Assembly: GCF_014192015.1 (NCBI RefSeq)
Contig: NZ_JACHXJ010000002.1
Span: forward strand, 1,550,001-1,614,000
DNA length: 64,000 nucleotides
From: Paenibacillus rhizosphaerae
GTDB taxonomy: Bacteria; Bacillota; Bacilli; Paenibacillales; Paenibacillaceae
Reading direction: 5' to 3'
Positions within the stretch are counted from its first letter, which is position 1, and every line of letters starts with the position of its first letter. The notes beneath the pieces are model-generated. The model did not search any database. It was not told the origin of the DNA and saw only the letters and a list, made by a program, of their open reading frames with translations. The position numbers and the translations under genes were made by a program. Shown piece by piece: positions 53,561 to 63,466 of the stretch.

Positions 53561-55155
53561 TTAGAGTATTGATTGTCGACGATGAAATCCTCGTGCGGAT
53601 CGGATTGAAGACGATCATCCCTTGGGAAGACAATGGCTTTGAGTTGATAGGGGAAGCGGCTAACGGCGAGGAAGCACTGCGACTGCTGCGGGACAATCCA
53701 TGCGACATCGTCCTGACGGATATTCGCATGCCCGGCTGCGATGGGCTGCAGTTGATGGAGGAAATCCGTAAGCTATCGCCGCAAACGAGGTGCTTGATCC
53801 TCTCCAACCACAACGATTTCGAATATGTTCAGAAAGCGCTGCGGCTCGGCGCGGCGGATTATATCCTTAAGCTGACGATGGAGCCCTCCGAACTGCTGCA
53901 GAAACTGAACTCCATGAAGGAGACGATCCTCCAAGAAGAGGAGAAATCGCTGGAGGCTTCACGGCTGGAGGTCAAGGTTAGCAGATACGGCAAGGAAGCC
54001 AAGGAGAAACGGCTGAGAGAGCTTCTGATCAAAAGGCAGGGCGCGCGCGCCGAGGTGAAGGAAATCATGCAGGAATTCGGGTTGCGCGCCTACGCGCCGC
54101 CCATTTATGTGATCAACCTCCGGCTGGACGAATATCTGAAGGTGCTGAAGCAAAACAACTTCCGCAGTGAGCATTTGCTACATTACACCGTCGCAAACGT
54201 CATAGGCGAGGTGTTCAAAAAATATTCCGATGGCGAGCTACTTGACATGGGCGGCGGCTTGTTCGCAATTCTGACCGACCGCTATCAGGAGGCGATGGTC
54301 CGCGATATACAAGATGCCGTTAACACTTTCCTCAAGCTGTCGGTCAGTGTGGGGATATCCGGTCCGTTCGAGGATATCCTGGACCTGCATCACGCCTACG
54401 ACCAAGCGGAGAAAGCTCTCGAGTTCCGTTTTTACGCCGGGCCGGAGGCTCTGGTGTATTTTGACCGTATCGAGTATGCCAAACCAAATGAAATCGCGGC
54501 GCCGTGGCTTCAGGCGCAATGGGAGAAGCTGCTAGACATCCGGGACGGGACGGCGCTGTTGGCTTACTTGGATCATTGGTACCGCACCGTTCTTGCCGGT
54601 CCTATACTGCCCCCGGATGTAGAGCGGGAGAACTGGGTGCACTGGATCCATTTGATGGACGGTTTCGCCCGACGACTCGGAGGAGATCTGTATTCGGCAC
54701 CGCTGCACGAGGAAATGTACCCGTACCATGCCGTACGCAGTCTGGAGACGTTGGAGGAAATCTACATGTGGTGCAGTGGCTGGTTGCCTGTGTATCTGGA
54801 GTACGTTAAGTCGCTGTCCCACCAGCAGGTTCGCCCGGAGATCCAGGTCGTACTTGAGATCATCAACAAGCAGTTCAACCAGCCTCTGAAAGTGTCGGAG
54901 CTGGCCAAATCCGTAGGTTTCACGGAGAATTACCTGAGTATCCTGTTCAAGAAAGAAACCGGACAAACGATCATGGACCATCTCACACGAATTCGCATGG
55001 ACCGGGCCCGAGAGCTGCTTAAAGACCAAACGTACAAAATCTATGAGATTTCCGAGATGGTCGGGTACGGGGATTCCAATTACTTCAGCAAACAGTTCAA
55101 GCGCATGGAGGGAGTTTATCCCCTGGAATTCCGCAGGTTGTATTTTGGAAAATAG
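53557..55155 (+). CDS. AraC-type response regulator, YesN type
   Basis: The protein has 532 aa. Residues 1-120 are the receiver domain with phosphoacceptor Asp55 (DIVLTDIRMPGCDGL). A long helical linker follows. The C-terminal 100 residues are an AraC double helix-turn-helix (LKVSELAKSVGFTENYLSIL, IYEISEMVGYGDSNYFSKQF). Its gene overlaps the kinase gene by ATGA, so they are translationally coupled. It is the likely activator of the downstream binding protein and permease genes. Confidence 0.93.
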   Translation: MIRVLIVDDEILVRIGLKTIIPWEDNGFELIGEAANGEEALRLLRDNPCDIVLTDIRMPGCDGLQLMEEIRKLSPQTRCLILSNHNDFEYVQKALRLGAADYILKLTMEPSELLQKLNSMKETILQEEEKSLEASRLEVKVSRYGKEAKEKRLRELLIKRQGARAEVKEIMQEFGLRAYAPPIYVINLRLDEYLKVLKQNNFRSEHLLHYTVANVIGEVFKKYSDGELLDMGGGLFAILTDRYQEAMVRDIQDAVNTFLKLSVSVGISGPFEDILDLHHAYDQAEKALEFRFYAGPEALVYFDRIEYAKPNEIAAPWLQAQWEKLLDIRDGTALLAYLDHWYRTVLAGPILPPDVERENWVHWIHLMDGFARRLGGDLYSAPLHEEMYPYHAVRSLETLEEIYMWCSGWLPVYLEYVKSLSHQQVRPEIQVVLEIINKQFNQPLKVSELAKSVGFTENYLSILFKKETGQTIMDHLTRIRMDRARELLKDQTYKIYEISEMVGYGDSNYFSKQFKRMEGVYPLEFRRLYFGK

Positions 55156-55268
55156 ATTCGATAAGAATCACCCTGTTTTGCCGAGGATTAGGCCATGTTC
55201 TCCCTGGACGGGCTTTGTTACCTTATTCATAGCAAGAGAAACAAACCACTACCTGGGGGGACTTAGGA

Positions 55269-56609
55269 ATGAAGCAATGGTTCAAAGGTATATTGTCCAT
55301 GGCACTGGCGGCCACGATTGTGGTTACCGGTTGCTCGAACGGCAAGGAGAACGCGGATAGCGAAGCGACGGGCAAAGGGGGCAACGGCGGCAGCGATGTC
55401 GTTGACCTGACGATTTGGGGGGCAGTTCCGGAAGAGAATGGTCCGCAAACCGTGGTCGACAAATGGAACGCGGCCCATCCCGACGTTCAGGTGAAATATG
55501 TGCGTTATATCAACGACGATTCCGGCAACACGAAGCTGGATACGGCGCTTATGATGCAAAGTGACGCGCCCGATATCTTCTTTAGCTATGGGGAAAACAA
55601 CTTGTTTCGCCGTGAAAATTCCGGCATGACGGCGCCGCTGGACGAGTTGATCAGTGCGCAGGGTTTTGACGTGGACGGAGTCATCGGCAGTGAAAACCTG
55701 TTAAAATTCAACGATCAGATCCACTACCTGCCGGCTTACAAGAACATCGACTTCGTCGTGCTGAACAAAGCCGCTTTGGATGAAATCGGCCAACCCGTAC
55801 CAACGGACTGGACTTGGGACGAATTCGCCGACCTGGCGCTCAAGCTGAACAAGGACGGTCGCAAGGGTGCCTTTGTCACGCCGGGCGCGGATCTGCTGAT
55901 CGGGAAGTTTACGCTGGTGTCCAGCCAACCGAAGGATTCCTTCTACACTGCGGAGGGCTTGTCGAACTTCAACAACCCGGCTATGAAGAAGGGCCTGGAA
56001 ATCCAGAAGAAGCTGTATGACGAAGGCGCCATGGTCGGCTGGGGCGAAGGCATCGCCAACAAGCTGGATCCGGCGAATGAGCTTCTGACCGGCAAGGCGG
56101 CGATGGTTTATGGCGGCGCTTGGATGATGAGAAGCTTGAAGGATACCGACACGTGGCCACGCGACTTCGCCGTGGCGTTCGCTCCGGCGCCGCAATACGA
56201 AAAAGGCACGAACGTTAACAATGGCGGCATGAACGACTTCATGTCCATCAACAATAACAGCGCCCATAAAGAAGAAGCTTTCCAATTCATGTCCTGGTAC
56301 CTGCAGGAAGGCAACATGGACATGATTCCGGGCGGACGCATCCCGACGAACAAAACCGCCGATTTCGACCAAGTGACCCAATTGATCGTAGGCGACAAGC
56401 AGGACGTCATCGACCAGGAATCACTCGGTAATGTGCTGAAGGCGGATTACACCTTTGCGGTCCGAGAGAAAGCGACGGCGTTCCCGCAAATCACCACGAT
56501 TTCCAAGGAAGAAGCCGAGAAATATTTCATGGATCAGCAATCGGTGGACGACACGCTCTCTGCCATGCAAGAACGTGCCGACAAGGTGATCCAATCCGAG
56601 AGCAAATAA
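55269..56609 (+). CDS. extracellular sugar-binding lipoprotein (CUT1 ABC transporter)
   Basis: The substrate-binding subunit has 446 aa. The signal peptide ends in the lipobox VVTGC (Cys20), followed by a short linker. The binding fold shows VVDLTIWGAVPEENGPQTVV, HYLPAYKNIDFVVLNKAALD and LLTGKAAMVYGGAWMMRSLK. It begins 113 bp after the YesN gene, behind GGGGGG, and is closed by its own terminator-like hairpin. The ligand is probably an alpha-glucosidic oligosaccharide, judging by the GH65 enzyme in the same locus. Confidence 0.92.
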   Translation: MKQWFKGILSMALAATIVVTGCSNGKENADSEATGKGGNGGSDVVDLTIWGAVPEENGPQTVVDKWNAAHPDVQVKYVRYINDDSGNTKLDTALMMQSDAPDIFFSYGENNLFRRENSGMTAPLDELISAQGFDVDGVIGSENLLKFNDQIHYLPAYKNIDFVVLNKAALDEIGQPVPTDWTWDEFADLALKLNKDGRKGAFVTPGADLLIGKFTLVSSQPKDSFYTAEGLSNFNNPAMKKGLEIQKKLYDEGAMVGWGEGIANKLDPANELLTGKAAMVYGGAWMMRSLKDTDTWPRDFAVAFAPAPQYEKGTNVNNGGMNDFMSINNNSAHKEEAFQFMSWYLQEGNMDMIPGGRIPTNKTADFDQVTQLIVGDKQDVIDQESLGNVLKADYTFAVREKATAFPQITTISKEEAEKYFMDQQSVDDTLSAMQERADKVIQSESK

Positions 56610-56641
56610 TTCACGTGACAAGGCTAGAGATCACAAAGCAA

Positions 56642-56675
56642 GGCAAGGACCCTGAACCGGGCTCCTTGCCTTTTT
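56642..56675 (+). terminator. hairpin between binding-protein and permease genes
   Basis: GGCAAGGA-C-CC and GGG-C-TCCTTGCC pair around TGAACC, followed by TTTTTG. With the 200-bp gap after it, this probably reduces permease transcription relative to the binding protein. Confidence 0.75.
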
Positions 56676-56815
56676 GTTTTTAAGGGAGAATTCTTGACAA
56701 CATCAGGGCATTTCCTCCCAGAAGGAATCGGACGGAAAACGCCAAGTCTTGTCCATTCCGGGCGGAGGCGATTTTTCTTAGTATACAGTTATGAGAGAAG
56801 GGAGCTGAACCAACC

Positions 56816-57718
56816 GTGAAAAACGGAATCCGCAAAAACCGATACAAAGATAATCTGGCGGGTTATTTGTTTATTCTGCCGAATTTTTTGGGCGTATTCA
56901 TCTTCATCCTGTTTCCGCTATTGATCAGCTTGGCCATGGTATTCATGGACTGGGACTATCTGCGCGGGTTCGACGGGATCGATTGGATCGGGCTCGATAA
57001 CTTCAAGCAGCTGTTCCAGGACGATTACTTTTGGCAGTCGCTGAAGAACAACGTGATCTTCACCGGGGTTACCGTACCGGTAGCAATGCTCGTCGGCTTG
57101 ATCGTAGCGGTCTTCTTGAATTCGTTCGTGTATTTAAAAAATTTCCTGCGCGTGCTGTTTTTCCTTCCATACGTAAGCAGCATCGTGGCAATTTCCGTCG
57201 TGTGGAGCGTCATGTACAACCCGTCGGAAGGACCGATCAACCAGTTTCTGCGGGGGCTTGGCATCGATAACGTCCCGGGCTGGCTGGCAAGCCAGCATTG
57301 GGCGCTGCCGGCGATCATCATCATGGTGGCCTGGACCTATACCGGTTATACGATGGTGCTGTACATGGCCGGGATTCAGGGAATTCCCAAAGATTTGTAC
57401 GAAGCAGCCGAGGTGGACGGGGCTTCGAAGCTGAGACAATTTATCAGCATCACCATCCCGCGGCTGAAACCGACCAGCTTCATGATCGCCATCACCCTGA
57501 TCATTTCGACGTTCCAGGTATTTGCCGCCGTATCCGTCATGACCAAAGGCGGTCCGCTCAATTCCACGATGGTGTTGTCGTATTACATCTACATTCAAGC
57601 CTTCCAGTATTATAAGGTCGGCTACGCGGCAACCGTGTCCTGGGCGCTCTTCCTGATCATCCTGCTGATCACGCTGTTGCAGTGGAAGGGACAGAAGAAA
57701 TGGCAGGACGAGTTCTAA
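56816..57718 (+). CDS. sugar ABC transporter permease (MalF/UgpA type)
   Basis: A membrane subunit of 300 aa starting at GTG with AAGGGAG upstream. Six helices are visible, beginning AGYLFILPNFLGVFIFILFP. The EAA loop is YEAAEVDGASKLRQFISITI (near residue 200). It begins the permease part of the second sugar operon and is followed after 19 bp by the second permease. The ATPase is not encoded here. Confidence 0.92.
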   Translation: MKNGIRKNRYKDNLAGYLFILPNFLGVFIFILFPLLISLAMVFMDWDYLRGFDGIDWIGLDNFKQLFQDDYFWQSLKNNVIFTGVTVPVAMLVGLIVAVFLNSFVYLKNFLRVLFFLPYVSSIVAISVVWSVMYNPSEGPINQFLRGLGIDNVPGWLASQHWALPAIIIMVAWTYTGYTMVLYMAGIQGIPKDLYEAAEVDGASKLRQFISITIPRLKPTSFMIAITLIISTFQVFAAVSVMTKGGPLNSTMVLSYYIYIQAFQYYKVGYAATVSWALFLIILLITLLQWKGQKKWQDEF

Positions 57719-57737
57719 ACAGGAGGGGACGAAAGAA

Positions 57738-58568
57738 ATGACATTACAACGCAAGCTTATGAAGTGGATTCTCACGATCGTGTTCGCCGCGCTGGCGGTC
57801 GGCATGATCCTGCCGTTCTTATGGATGACTTCGTCGTCGTTCAAGCTGCAGTCGCAAATGTTCCAGACGCCGATCGACTGGATTCCAAACACGGTCCATT
57901 TCGACAGTTATATCGAAGTCTGGGCCGGGAAATACCCGTTCGCTTTGTATTATTGGAACTCGATCAAAATTACGGCCATCAGCGTGCTAGGTACGATCGC
58001 GACCAGCGCTTTAGCCGGCTTCGCCTTCGCCAAGCTCGATTTCAGGGGAAAAGAAGTGATGTTCCTACTCTATCTGTCAACGATGATCATTCCGACGCAA
58101 ATTTTGCTCGTGCCGCGATTCATTTTGTTCGACAAGCTGCATTTGGTGGACAGCCATTGGGCGATTATTCTGCCCGGCATGTTCTCCGTGCTCGGCACGT
58201 TTATCATGCGCCAGTTCTTCAGTACCCTGCCAAACGAAATCCTTGAAGCGGCCAAAGTGGACGGCGCCGGCGTATTTCGCACCTTCTGGCAGGTGTGCCT
58301 GCCGCTGTCTAAGCCGGCATTGGTATCCTTGCTGATCCTCAGCTTCACTTGGCACTGGAACGAATACGAAGGGCCGCTTATTTTCCTGCGAACGAACGAA
58401 CTTTATACGCTGCCGCTGGCGCTTACGAACTTCGTGGACGAAAATACGACCAACTATACCGCGATCATGGCGGCTTCGGTATCGGCGCTGTTACCGCTAA
58501 TCCTCCTGGTGGCTTTTTTTCAACGCTGGTTCGTAGAGGGAATTGCCAGTTCAGCGGTCAAAGGCTGA
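57738..58568 (+). CDS. sugar ABC transporter permease (MalG/UgpE type)
   Basis: The second membrane subunit has 276 aa, with an AGGAGGGG site upstream. Six helices start with LTIVFAALAVGMILPFLWM-like sequence, and the EAA loop is LEAAKVDGAGVFRTFWQVCL. The C-terminus (FVEGIASSAVKG) is typical of MalG-type permeases. It forms one channel with the product of 56816. Confidence 0.93.
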   Translation: MTLQRKLMKWILTIVFAALAVGMILPFLWMTSSSFKLQSQMFQTPIDWIPNTVHFDSYIEVWAGKYPFALYYWNSIKITAISVLGTIATSALAGFAFAKLDFRGKEVMFLLYLSTMIIPTQILLVPRFILFDKLHLVDSHWAIILPGMFSVLGTFIMRQFFSTLPNEILEAAKVDGAGVFRTFWQVCLPLSKPALVSLLILSFTWHWNEYEGPLIFLRTNELYTLPLALTNFVDENTTNYTAIMAASVSALLPLILLVAFFQRWFVEGIASSAVKG

Positions 58569-58610
58569 TTTAGATCATTTACAAGACATTTCAAGAAAGG
58601 GTGGTACTTT

Positions 58611-59954
58611 ATGCATCAAATATTGGAGGCAGACGTCGTCGTGGTTGGCGGCGGGCCAGCAGGCATCAACGCCGCGCTGTCGGCGGGGCGGCAGGGCGCA
58701 CGGACGGTGCTGGTCGAACGTTACGGATTTCTCGGCGGCATGTCCACGATTGCGCTCGTGTATCCCTGGATGACATTTCATACGATGGAGGGCAAGCAGG
58801 TGATCGCTGGCATCGCCCAGGAAATCGTCGAACGGTTGATGGCGAAAGGGGCTTCGCCCGGCCATGTCCGCGATACCTGCGGATTCGTGCGAACGGTGAC
58901 GCCTTACCATCCGGAAATGTACAAGCTGCTTGCTTTAGAAATGCTGCGGGAAGCCGGGGTGAAAGTCCTTGCCCACAGCTTCATGCACGAAGCGGTGAGC
59001 GAATCAGGAGTGATCCGGGCTGTCCGATTGGCGACCAAGTCAGGGCCAATGGAACTACGCGCCAAGCAGTTTGTCGATACGACAGGTGACGCCGACCTGG
59101 CATTCTTCGCCGGCGCTCCCGTCCTGCAGGGTCGGGAATCGGACGGTAAAACCCAGCCGATGACGATGAAGTTCCGCATGAAGGGCGTCGATCTGCAGGC
59201 CGTCAAGCAGTACATGATCGAACATCCGGATGAATTCTACCGCAAGACGCCGTTCGACGACCTGGCGAAGCTTCCCTTAACGGCGGTGCAGGGCTTCTAT
59301 AAGCACTGGAAGGAAGCTGGCCTGCCTATCAACCGCGATCAAGTGCTGTTTTTCACCGGGCCGGGCGAAGACGAAATCGTCGTGAATATGGTCCGTGTGC
59401 AAGGGCTGGACGGCACCGACGTGGAGCAGTTGACCGAAGCGGAGGAGCTTGGGCGTCAGCAGGTGCTGATGATTGCGGATTTCATGAAACGTGATCTCCC
59501 GGGCTTTGCCAAAGCCGAAATCACGCAGGTCGGCACGCAGATCGGCGTCCGGGAGACGCGCCGGATCGTCGGCCGCTATGCGCTGGCGATGGAGGACGTG
59601 GTGCAAGGCCACCGCTTCGAGGACGTGATCGCCCGCAGCGGTTATCCGATAGACATTCACGATCCTTCGGGCAAAGCGGTACAAGCGGCTTGGATCAACG
59701 GCGACGGCGCCTACGACATTCCTTATCGCTGCCTACTTCCACTGAACATCGATAATCTCCTGATCGCGGGCCGCTGCATCTCTACGACGCATGAAGCGTT
59801 GGCCACCACCCGACTGACGCCGAGCTGCATGGCGACCGGACAAGCCGCAGGTACAGCCGCGGCGATGGCGGCGGCGCAGGGCATTTCGCCGGCGGACGTG
59901 GACATACGGGCGCTACAGGAGACGCTGGCGCAAAGCGGAGCGATTTTGTCCTAG
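58611..59954 (+). CDS. FAD-dependent oxidoreductase
   Basis: A flavoprotein of 447 aa. The N-terminal FAD motif is DVVVVGGGPAGINAALSAGR, and GFLGGMSTIALVYPWM follows, as in the FAD_oxidored (PF12831) family found in sugar-utilisation loci. The later motif LLPLNIDNLLIAGRCISTTH contacts FAD. It has no signal peptide. It follows the permeases by 42 bp and precedes the GH65 gene by about 50 bp, so the same operon is likely. Oxidation of a sugar or its alcohol is suggested, but no substrate is known. Confidence 0.87.
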   Translation: MHQILEADVVVVGGGPAGINAALSAGRQGARTVLVERYGFLGGMSTIALVYPWMTFHTMEGKQVIAGIAQEIVERLMAKGASPGHVRDTCGFVRTVTPYHPEMYKLLALEMLREAGVKVLAHSFMHEAVSESGVIRAVRLATKSGPMELRAKQFVDTTGDADLAFFAGAPVLQGRESDGKTQPMTMKFRMKGVDLQAVKQYMIEHPDEFYRKTPFDDLAKLPLTAVQGFYKHWKEAGLPINRDQVLFFTGPGEDEIVVNMVRVQGLDGTDVEQLTEAEELGRQQVLMIADFMKRDLPGFAKAEITQVGTQIGVRETRRIVGRYALAMEDVVQGHRFEDVIARSGYPIDIHDPSGKAVQAAWINGDGAYDIPYRCLLPLNIDNLLIAGRCISTTHEALATTRLTPSCMATGQAAGTAAAMAAAQGISPADVDIRALQETLAQSGAILS

Positions 59955-60005
59955 CTAGAGAACGAGAACCCGTCTTGGAAGCGGGAGAAGAGAGGAGAGA
60001 AATAC

Positions 60006-62978
60006 ATGCGGTCAGGTCAGGTTATCTATCCATTCGAGCCCTGGACGGTAACAGAATCGTCGTTCGACGCGGAGACGAATCAGCGGGATGAGACGGTGTT
60101 TGCCGTCGGCAACGGGTATATCGGGATTCGCGGCAACTTCGAGGAGGGGTATGACGGTCCTCCGGGAACGTCGCTGCACGGCACCTATTTGAACGGGTTT
60201 TACGATTCTTCCCCGATTACTTACCCGAAGGCGCGGCATTACGGCCATCCCCTGGTGCATCAAACGATGCTAAACGTCACGGACGGCAAACTTGTCGAAC
60301 TGTACGTGGACGGCGAGAAATTCAGTTTATTCTCCGAGCGGATCAGCGAGTACAGCCGCAGGCTGGACATGCGGAAAGGGACAGTCATCCGGACTCAGGT
60401 CTGGGAGACGGGGACAGGCAAAAAACTACGGATTCGCATCGAGCGTTTTGCCTCGTTTGAAAGCAAGCATCTGGCTGCGATCCGGTATGAAGTGAGGCCG
60501 TTGAATTTCTCGGGGGAGATCCTGCTCGCGTCGGCGGTCGACGGGCGAGTGGCGAATCAGGCCGGGGGAGGCGACCCGCGGGCGGGTTCCGCCTTCAACG
60601 GGCAGGTGTTGCAAACGAAGGAGTCGTATGAACATAGGACGTTCTGTGCTTTGATCCAATCGACGAGCATAACGAATTTTGCAGTGATGTGCGGCGTCGA
60701 GCACATTCTCAACCATGTTTACAAGCTGGAAACGGCTGTGGCGGAACAGCGGGTCGAAAAGCGCTTCCGCGTGCAGGCAGAGGAGAACGGTACCGTCGTC
60801 CTCGATAAATTCATCGCTTATTATACATCCAAGGATGACCCGGAGGAGGAGCTTCTACAGCTGGTCACGGATGAGCTGGAAGCTGCCCTTACGGCAGGTT
60901 ATGCCGAGTTAGCCGCCGCGCAGCAAGCCTATCTGGACGAGTACTGGAAGACCGCGGATATCCTAATTCAGGGGGATGCCGAGCTGCAGCAAGCGTTGCG
61001 ATTCAACGCCTACCATCTGCTGCAGTCCGTCGGCCGGGACGGCCGGACCAACATCGGGGCGAAAGGGATCACGGGAGAAGGGTACGATGGCCATTATTTT
61101 TGGGATACGGAGACCTATATTCTTCCTTATTTCCTGTACATTCAACCGGAGATCGCCAGGCAGCTGTTGAAATACCGGCATTACATTCTCCCGAAAGCCA
61201 GGGAACGAGCGCGGGAAATGGGCGAGGCCGGGGCGCTGTATGCCTGGCGGACGATCGGCGGGGAGGAAACCTCGGCGTATCCGTCCGCCAGCACGGCCCA
61301 AATCCATATCAATGCGGACATTTGCTACGCTTTGAAGAAGTACGTGGAAGCGACGGGAGACAAGCCCTTTCTGTATGAGGAGGGGGCGGAAATCCTATTC
61401 GAAACGTCGCGTTATTTCGCCGGCGTTGGGGCATGGATTGAAGGCAGGGGCTTCTGCTTCACAGGCGTGACCGGGCCGGACGAATATACGACCATCGTCG
61501 ATAATAATGCCTACACAAACCTGATGATCAAGGATCAGCTCGAATATGCGGTACGGGTTGCGGCAGCCTTGAGGGAGGAGCGTCCGGAACGTTGGGCGGA
61601 ACTTGTTGCCGCCTTGGGGATAAGCGAAGAAGAGGTTACCCGGTGGAGCGAAGCGGCGGCGGGAATTTACATTCATCGGCAGAACGGGCTAATCGGTCAG
61701 GATGATTCCTTCTTGAACAAGCCGGTATGGGATTTCGCGGCGACGCCCAAAGAGAACTATCCGCTGATGATGCATTACCATAGCTTGCAGATTAACCGCC
61801 ATCAGGTACTGAAGCAGGCTGACCTGGTCATGGCGATGTTTACCCAAAGCCGACGGTTTGCGATGTGGGAGAAGCAGCGGAACTATAACTACTACGAGCC
61901 GCTGACGACGCATGATTCCTCCTTATCCACCTGCATCCACGGGATCGTCGGCGCCGAACTCGGCTATATGGACAAAGCCTACGGCTTCTTTCAGCAAACG
62001 GCCCGGGTCGATCTGGACGATTACCACCTCAACGTCAAGGACGGGATTCATACCGCCTCGATGGCCGGCAGCCGGTTGATGATCGTCGATGGATTCGCCG
62101 GGATGAGTGTGGTGGACGGGGCACTGCATTTCGCTCCGGATATCCCCGCCCAATGGACAAGCTACGCGTTTAATTTGCGGTTTGCGGGAAGCCTGCTGTC
62201 TGTTCAGGTGACGAAGGATCACACCATCTACCGGCTAGCGGAAGGCAAACCACTCACAATCTGCCATTTGAGCAAGCGAGTCGAGATCGACGAAGAAGTT
62301 ACCCTGCCGAACCGGGCGTTGGAGGCCGTCATCTTCGATCTGGACGGTATCTTGACCGATACGGCCGAATTCCATTACGAGGCCTGGCTGGAGTTGGCGA
62401 ACGAACTCGGGATACCCTTCGATAAAGCGTATAACGAAAACCTGAAAGGCGTCGACCGCCGGACTTCTCTCGAATTTCTGCTGCAACGTTCGGACCGCCA
62501 CTATTCGGAAGACGAAAAAGAACGGTTCATGCAGCGCAAGAACGAGCGGTACCGGGAGCTGATCCGTCGCATCCGCCCGGAACATTTGCTCCCGGGCATC
62601 AGGGAGCTGCTGGAGGAGCTGAAGGCTTTCGGGATCCGCATGGCCGTCGCTTCGGCAAGCCGCAACGCCCCGGCTATTCTGGCTTCGCTGGGGATCACCG
62701 GCTACTTCGACGAGATCGTGGACGCCGGCATTCTCGAACGGGGCAAACCCGATCCGGAAATTTTTCTGCGAGCGGCCGAAGTGCTTGGCGTTCCGCCAAG
62801 AAACTGCCTCGGCATTGAGGACGCATCCTCCGGCGTGGAAGCGATCCGCAGCGCTAATATGGTGGCCGTTGGCATCGGCGACCCCGGGACGTTGGGCGAC
62901 GCCCATCGAGTGTTTCCTTCCACAGGGATACTGAACCTAGCCTTATTGTCGGATACGTACCATTCCGTCGTTAATTAA
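60006..62978 (+). CDS. GH65 glycoside phosphorylase fused to beta-phosphoglucomutase
   Basis: The protein has 990 aa and two enzymes in one chain. Residues 1-760 are a GH65 phosphorylase: a beta-sandwich (EPWTVTESSFDAETNQRDET, VFAVGNGYIGIRGNFEEGYD) and an (alpha/alpha)6 barrel. ITGEGYDGHYFWDTETYILP, and Glu493 in TGPDEYT, mark the catalytic site. Residues 770-985 are a HAD-family beta-phosphoglucomutase (VIFDLDGILTDTAEFH, Asp778 nucleophile and Asp780, KPDPEIFLRAAEVLGV). Phosphorolysis of maltose-, trehalose-, kojibiose- or nigerose-type disaccharides would give beta-glucose-1-phosphate, which the second domain turns into glucose-6-phosphate. The two enzymes are usually separate genes. AGAGGAG lies upstream. 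Confidence 0.93.
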   Translation: MRSGQVIYPFEPWTVTESSFDAETNQRDETVFAVGNGYIGIRGNFEEGYDGPPGTSLHGTYLNGFYDSSPITYPKARHYGHPLVHQTMLNVTDGKLVELYVDGEKFSLFSERISEYSRRLDMRKGTVIRTQVWETGTGKKLRIRIERFASFESKHLAAIRYEVRPLNFSGEILLASAVDGRVANQAGGGDPRAGSAFNGQVLQTKESYEHRTFCALIQSTSITNFAVMCGVEHILNHVYKLETAVAEQRVEKRFRVQAEENGTVVLDKFIAYYTSKDDPEEELLQLVTDELEAALTAGYAELAAAQQAYLDEYWKTADILIQGDAELQQALRFNAYHLLQSVGRDGRTNIGAKGITGEGYDGHYFWDTETYILPYFLYIQPEIARQLLKYRHYILPKARERAREMGEAGALYAWRTIGGEETSAYPSASTAQIHINADICYALKKYVEATGDKPFLYEEGAEILFETSRYFAGVGAWIEGRGFCFTGVTGPDEYTTIVDNNAYTNLMIKDQLEYAVRVAAALREERPERWAELVAALGISEEEVTRWSEAAAGIYIHRQNGLIGQDDSFLNKPVWDFAATPKENYPLMMHYHSLQINRHQVLKQADLVMAMFTQSRRFAMWEKQRNYNYYEPLTTHDSSLSTCIHGIVGAELGYMDKAYGFFQQTARVDLDDYHLNVKDGIHTASMAGSRLMIVDGFAGMSVVDGALHFAPDIPAQWTSYAFNLRFAGSLLSVQVTKDHTIYRLAEGKPLTICHLSKRVEIDEEVTLPNRALEAVIFDLDGILTDTAEFHYEAWLELANELGIPFDKAYNENLKGVDRRTSLEFLLQRSDRHYSEDEKERFMQRKNERYRELIRRIRPEHLLPGIRELLEELKAFGIRMAVASASRNAPAILASLGITGYFDEIVDAGILERGKPDPEIFLRAAEVLGVPPRNCLGIEDASSGVEAIRSANMVAVGIGDPGTLGDAHRVFPSTGILNLALLSDTYHSVVN

Positions 62979-62982
62979 CGTA

Positions 62983-63013
62983 ACCGGCACCCCATTCGGG
63001 TGCCGGTTTTTTC
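62983..63013 (+). terminator. rho-independent terminator after GH65-PGM
   Basis: ACCGGCACCC and GGGTGCCGGT pair over 10 bp around a 5-nt loop, followed by TTTTT. It closes the second sugar locus 5 bp after the stop codon. Confidence 0.9.
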
Positions 63014-63135
63014 ACGAGCCCGATTCACCGCGGCTCCTGTATAACGACTAGACAGTCTAAATTCTCCAAAATCATTGAGCAATATCACTTCCTATGTAGT
63101 AGGATTGCTTATTACATTAATTAGCGGCATAACAA

Positions 63136-63178
63136 CAGGCTGCCGAGATCATCGGCAGCCTGGTCGGTTAACGGGCAG
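63136..63178 (+). repeat. GCTAACGGG-family hairpin and R module, rightmost copy
   Basis: CAGGCTGCCG/CGGCAGCCTG is a perfect 10-bp stem (63136-63162), followed by GGTTAACGGGCAG (63166-63178). The arrangement repeats that of 51216-51259. It lies outside the cassette region, with no cassette-like gene beside it. Confidence 0.7.
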
Positions 63179-63250
63179 ACCTACAATTCAGAAAATGAAC
63201 AGCACAAACATTCAAGCCGCTGCATGATAGCAAAGGACAAAGGAAGTTGA

Positions 63251-63466
63251 TTACCAAGCGTAAATACCTTTCTCATACAGAAACTCGCCGTTATGACGTT
63301 TGCCATTTATGGCATAACCCACGATAATGGCAGCAGCGGCTTCCTTGGATTTACCGCCTGTGGCATTGCCGTTGAGATCGGTGGTTGTGAATCCTGGCAC
63401 GAACGTAAATTGTCCGAGACAGATATTGCGGACATACCTCTCAGGACTTGAGATTTTCAAAACCAA
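63251..63466 (-). pseudogene. short-chain dehydrogenase, C-terminal remnant
   Basis: Leftward, the frame ends VPGFTTTDLNGNATGGKSKE and continues to NGKRHNGEFLYEKGIYAW. This is the end of an SDR of the carbonyl-reductase type (PGFTxTDLNG). Its first part (RYVRNICLGQ) no longer fits, and the upstream cofactor and catalytic domains are absent. Confidence 0.65.
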
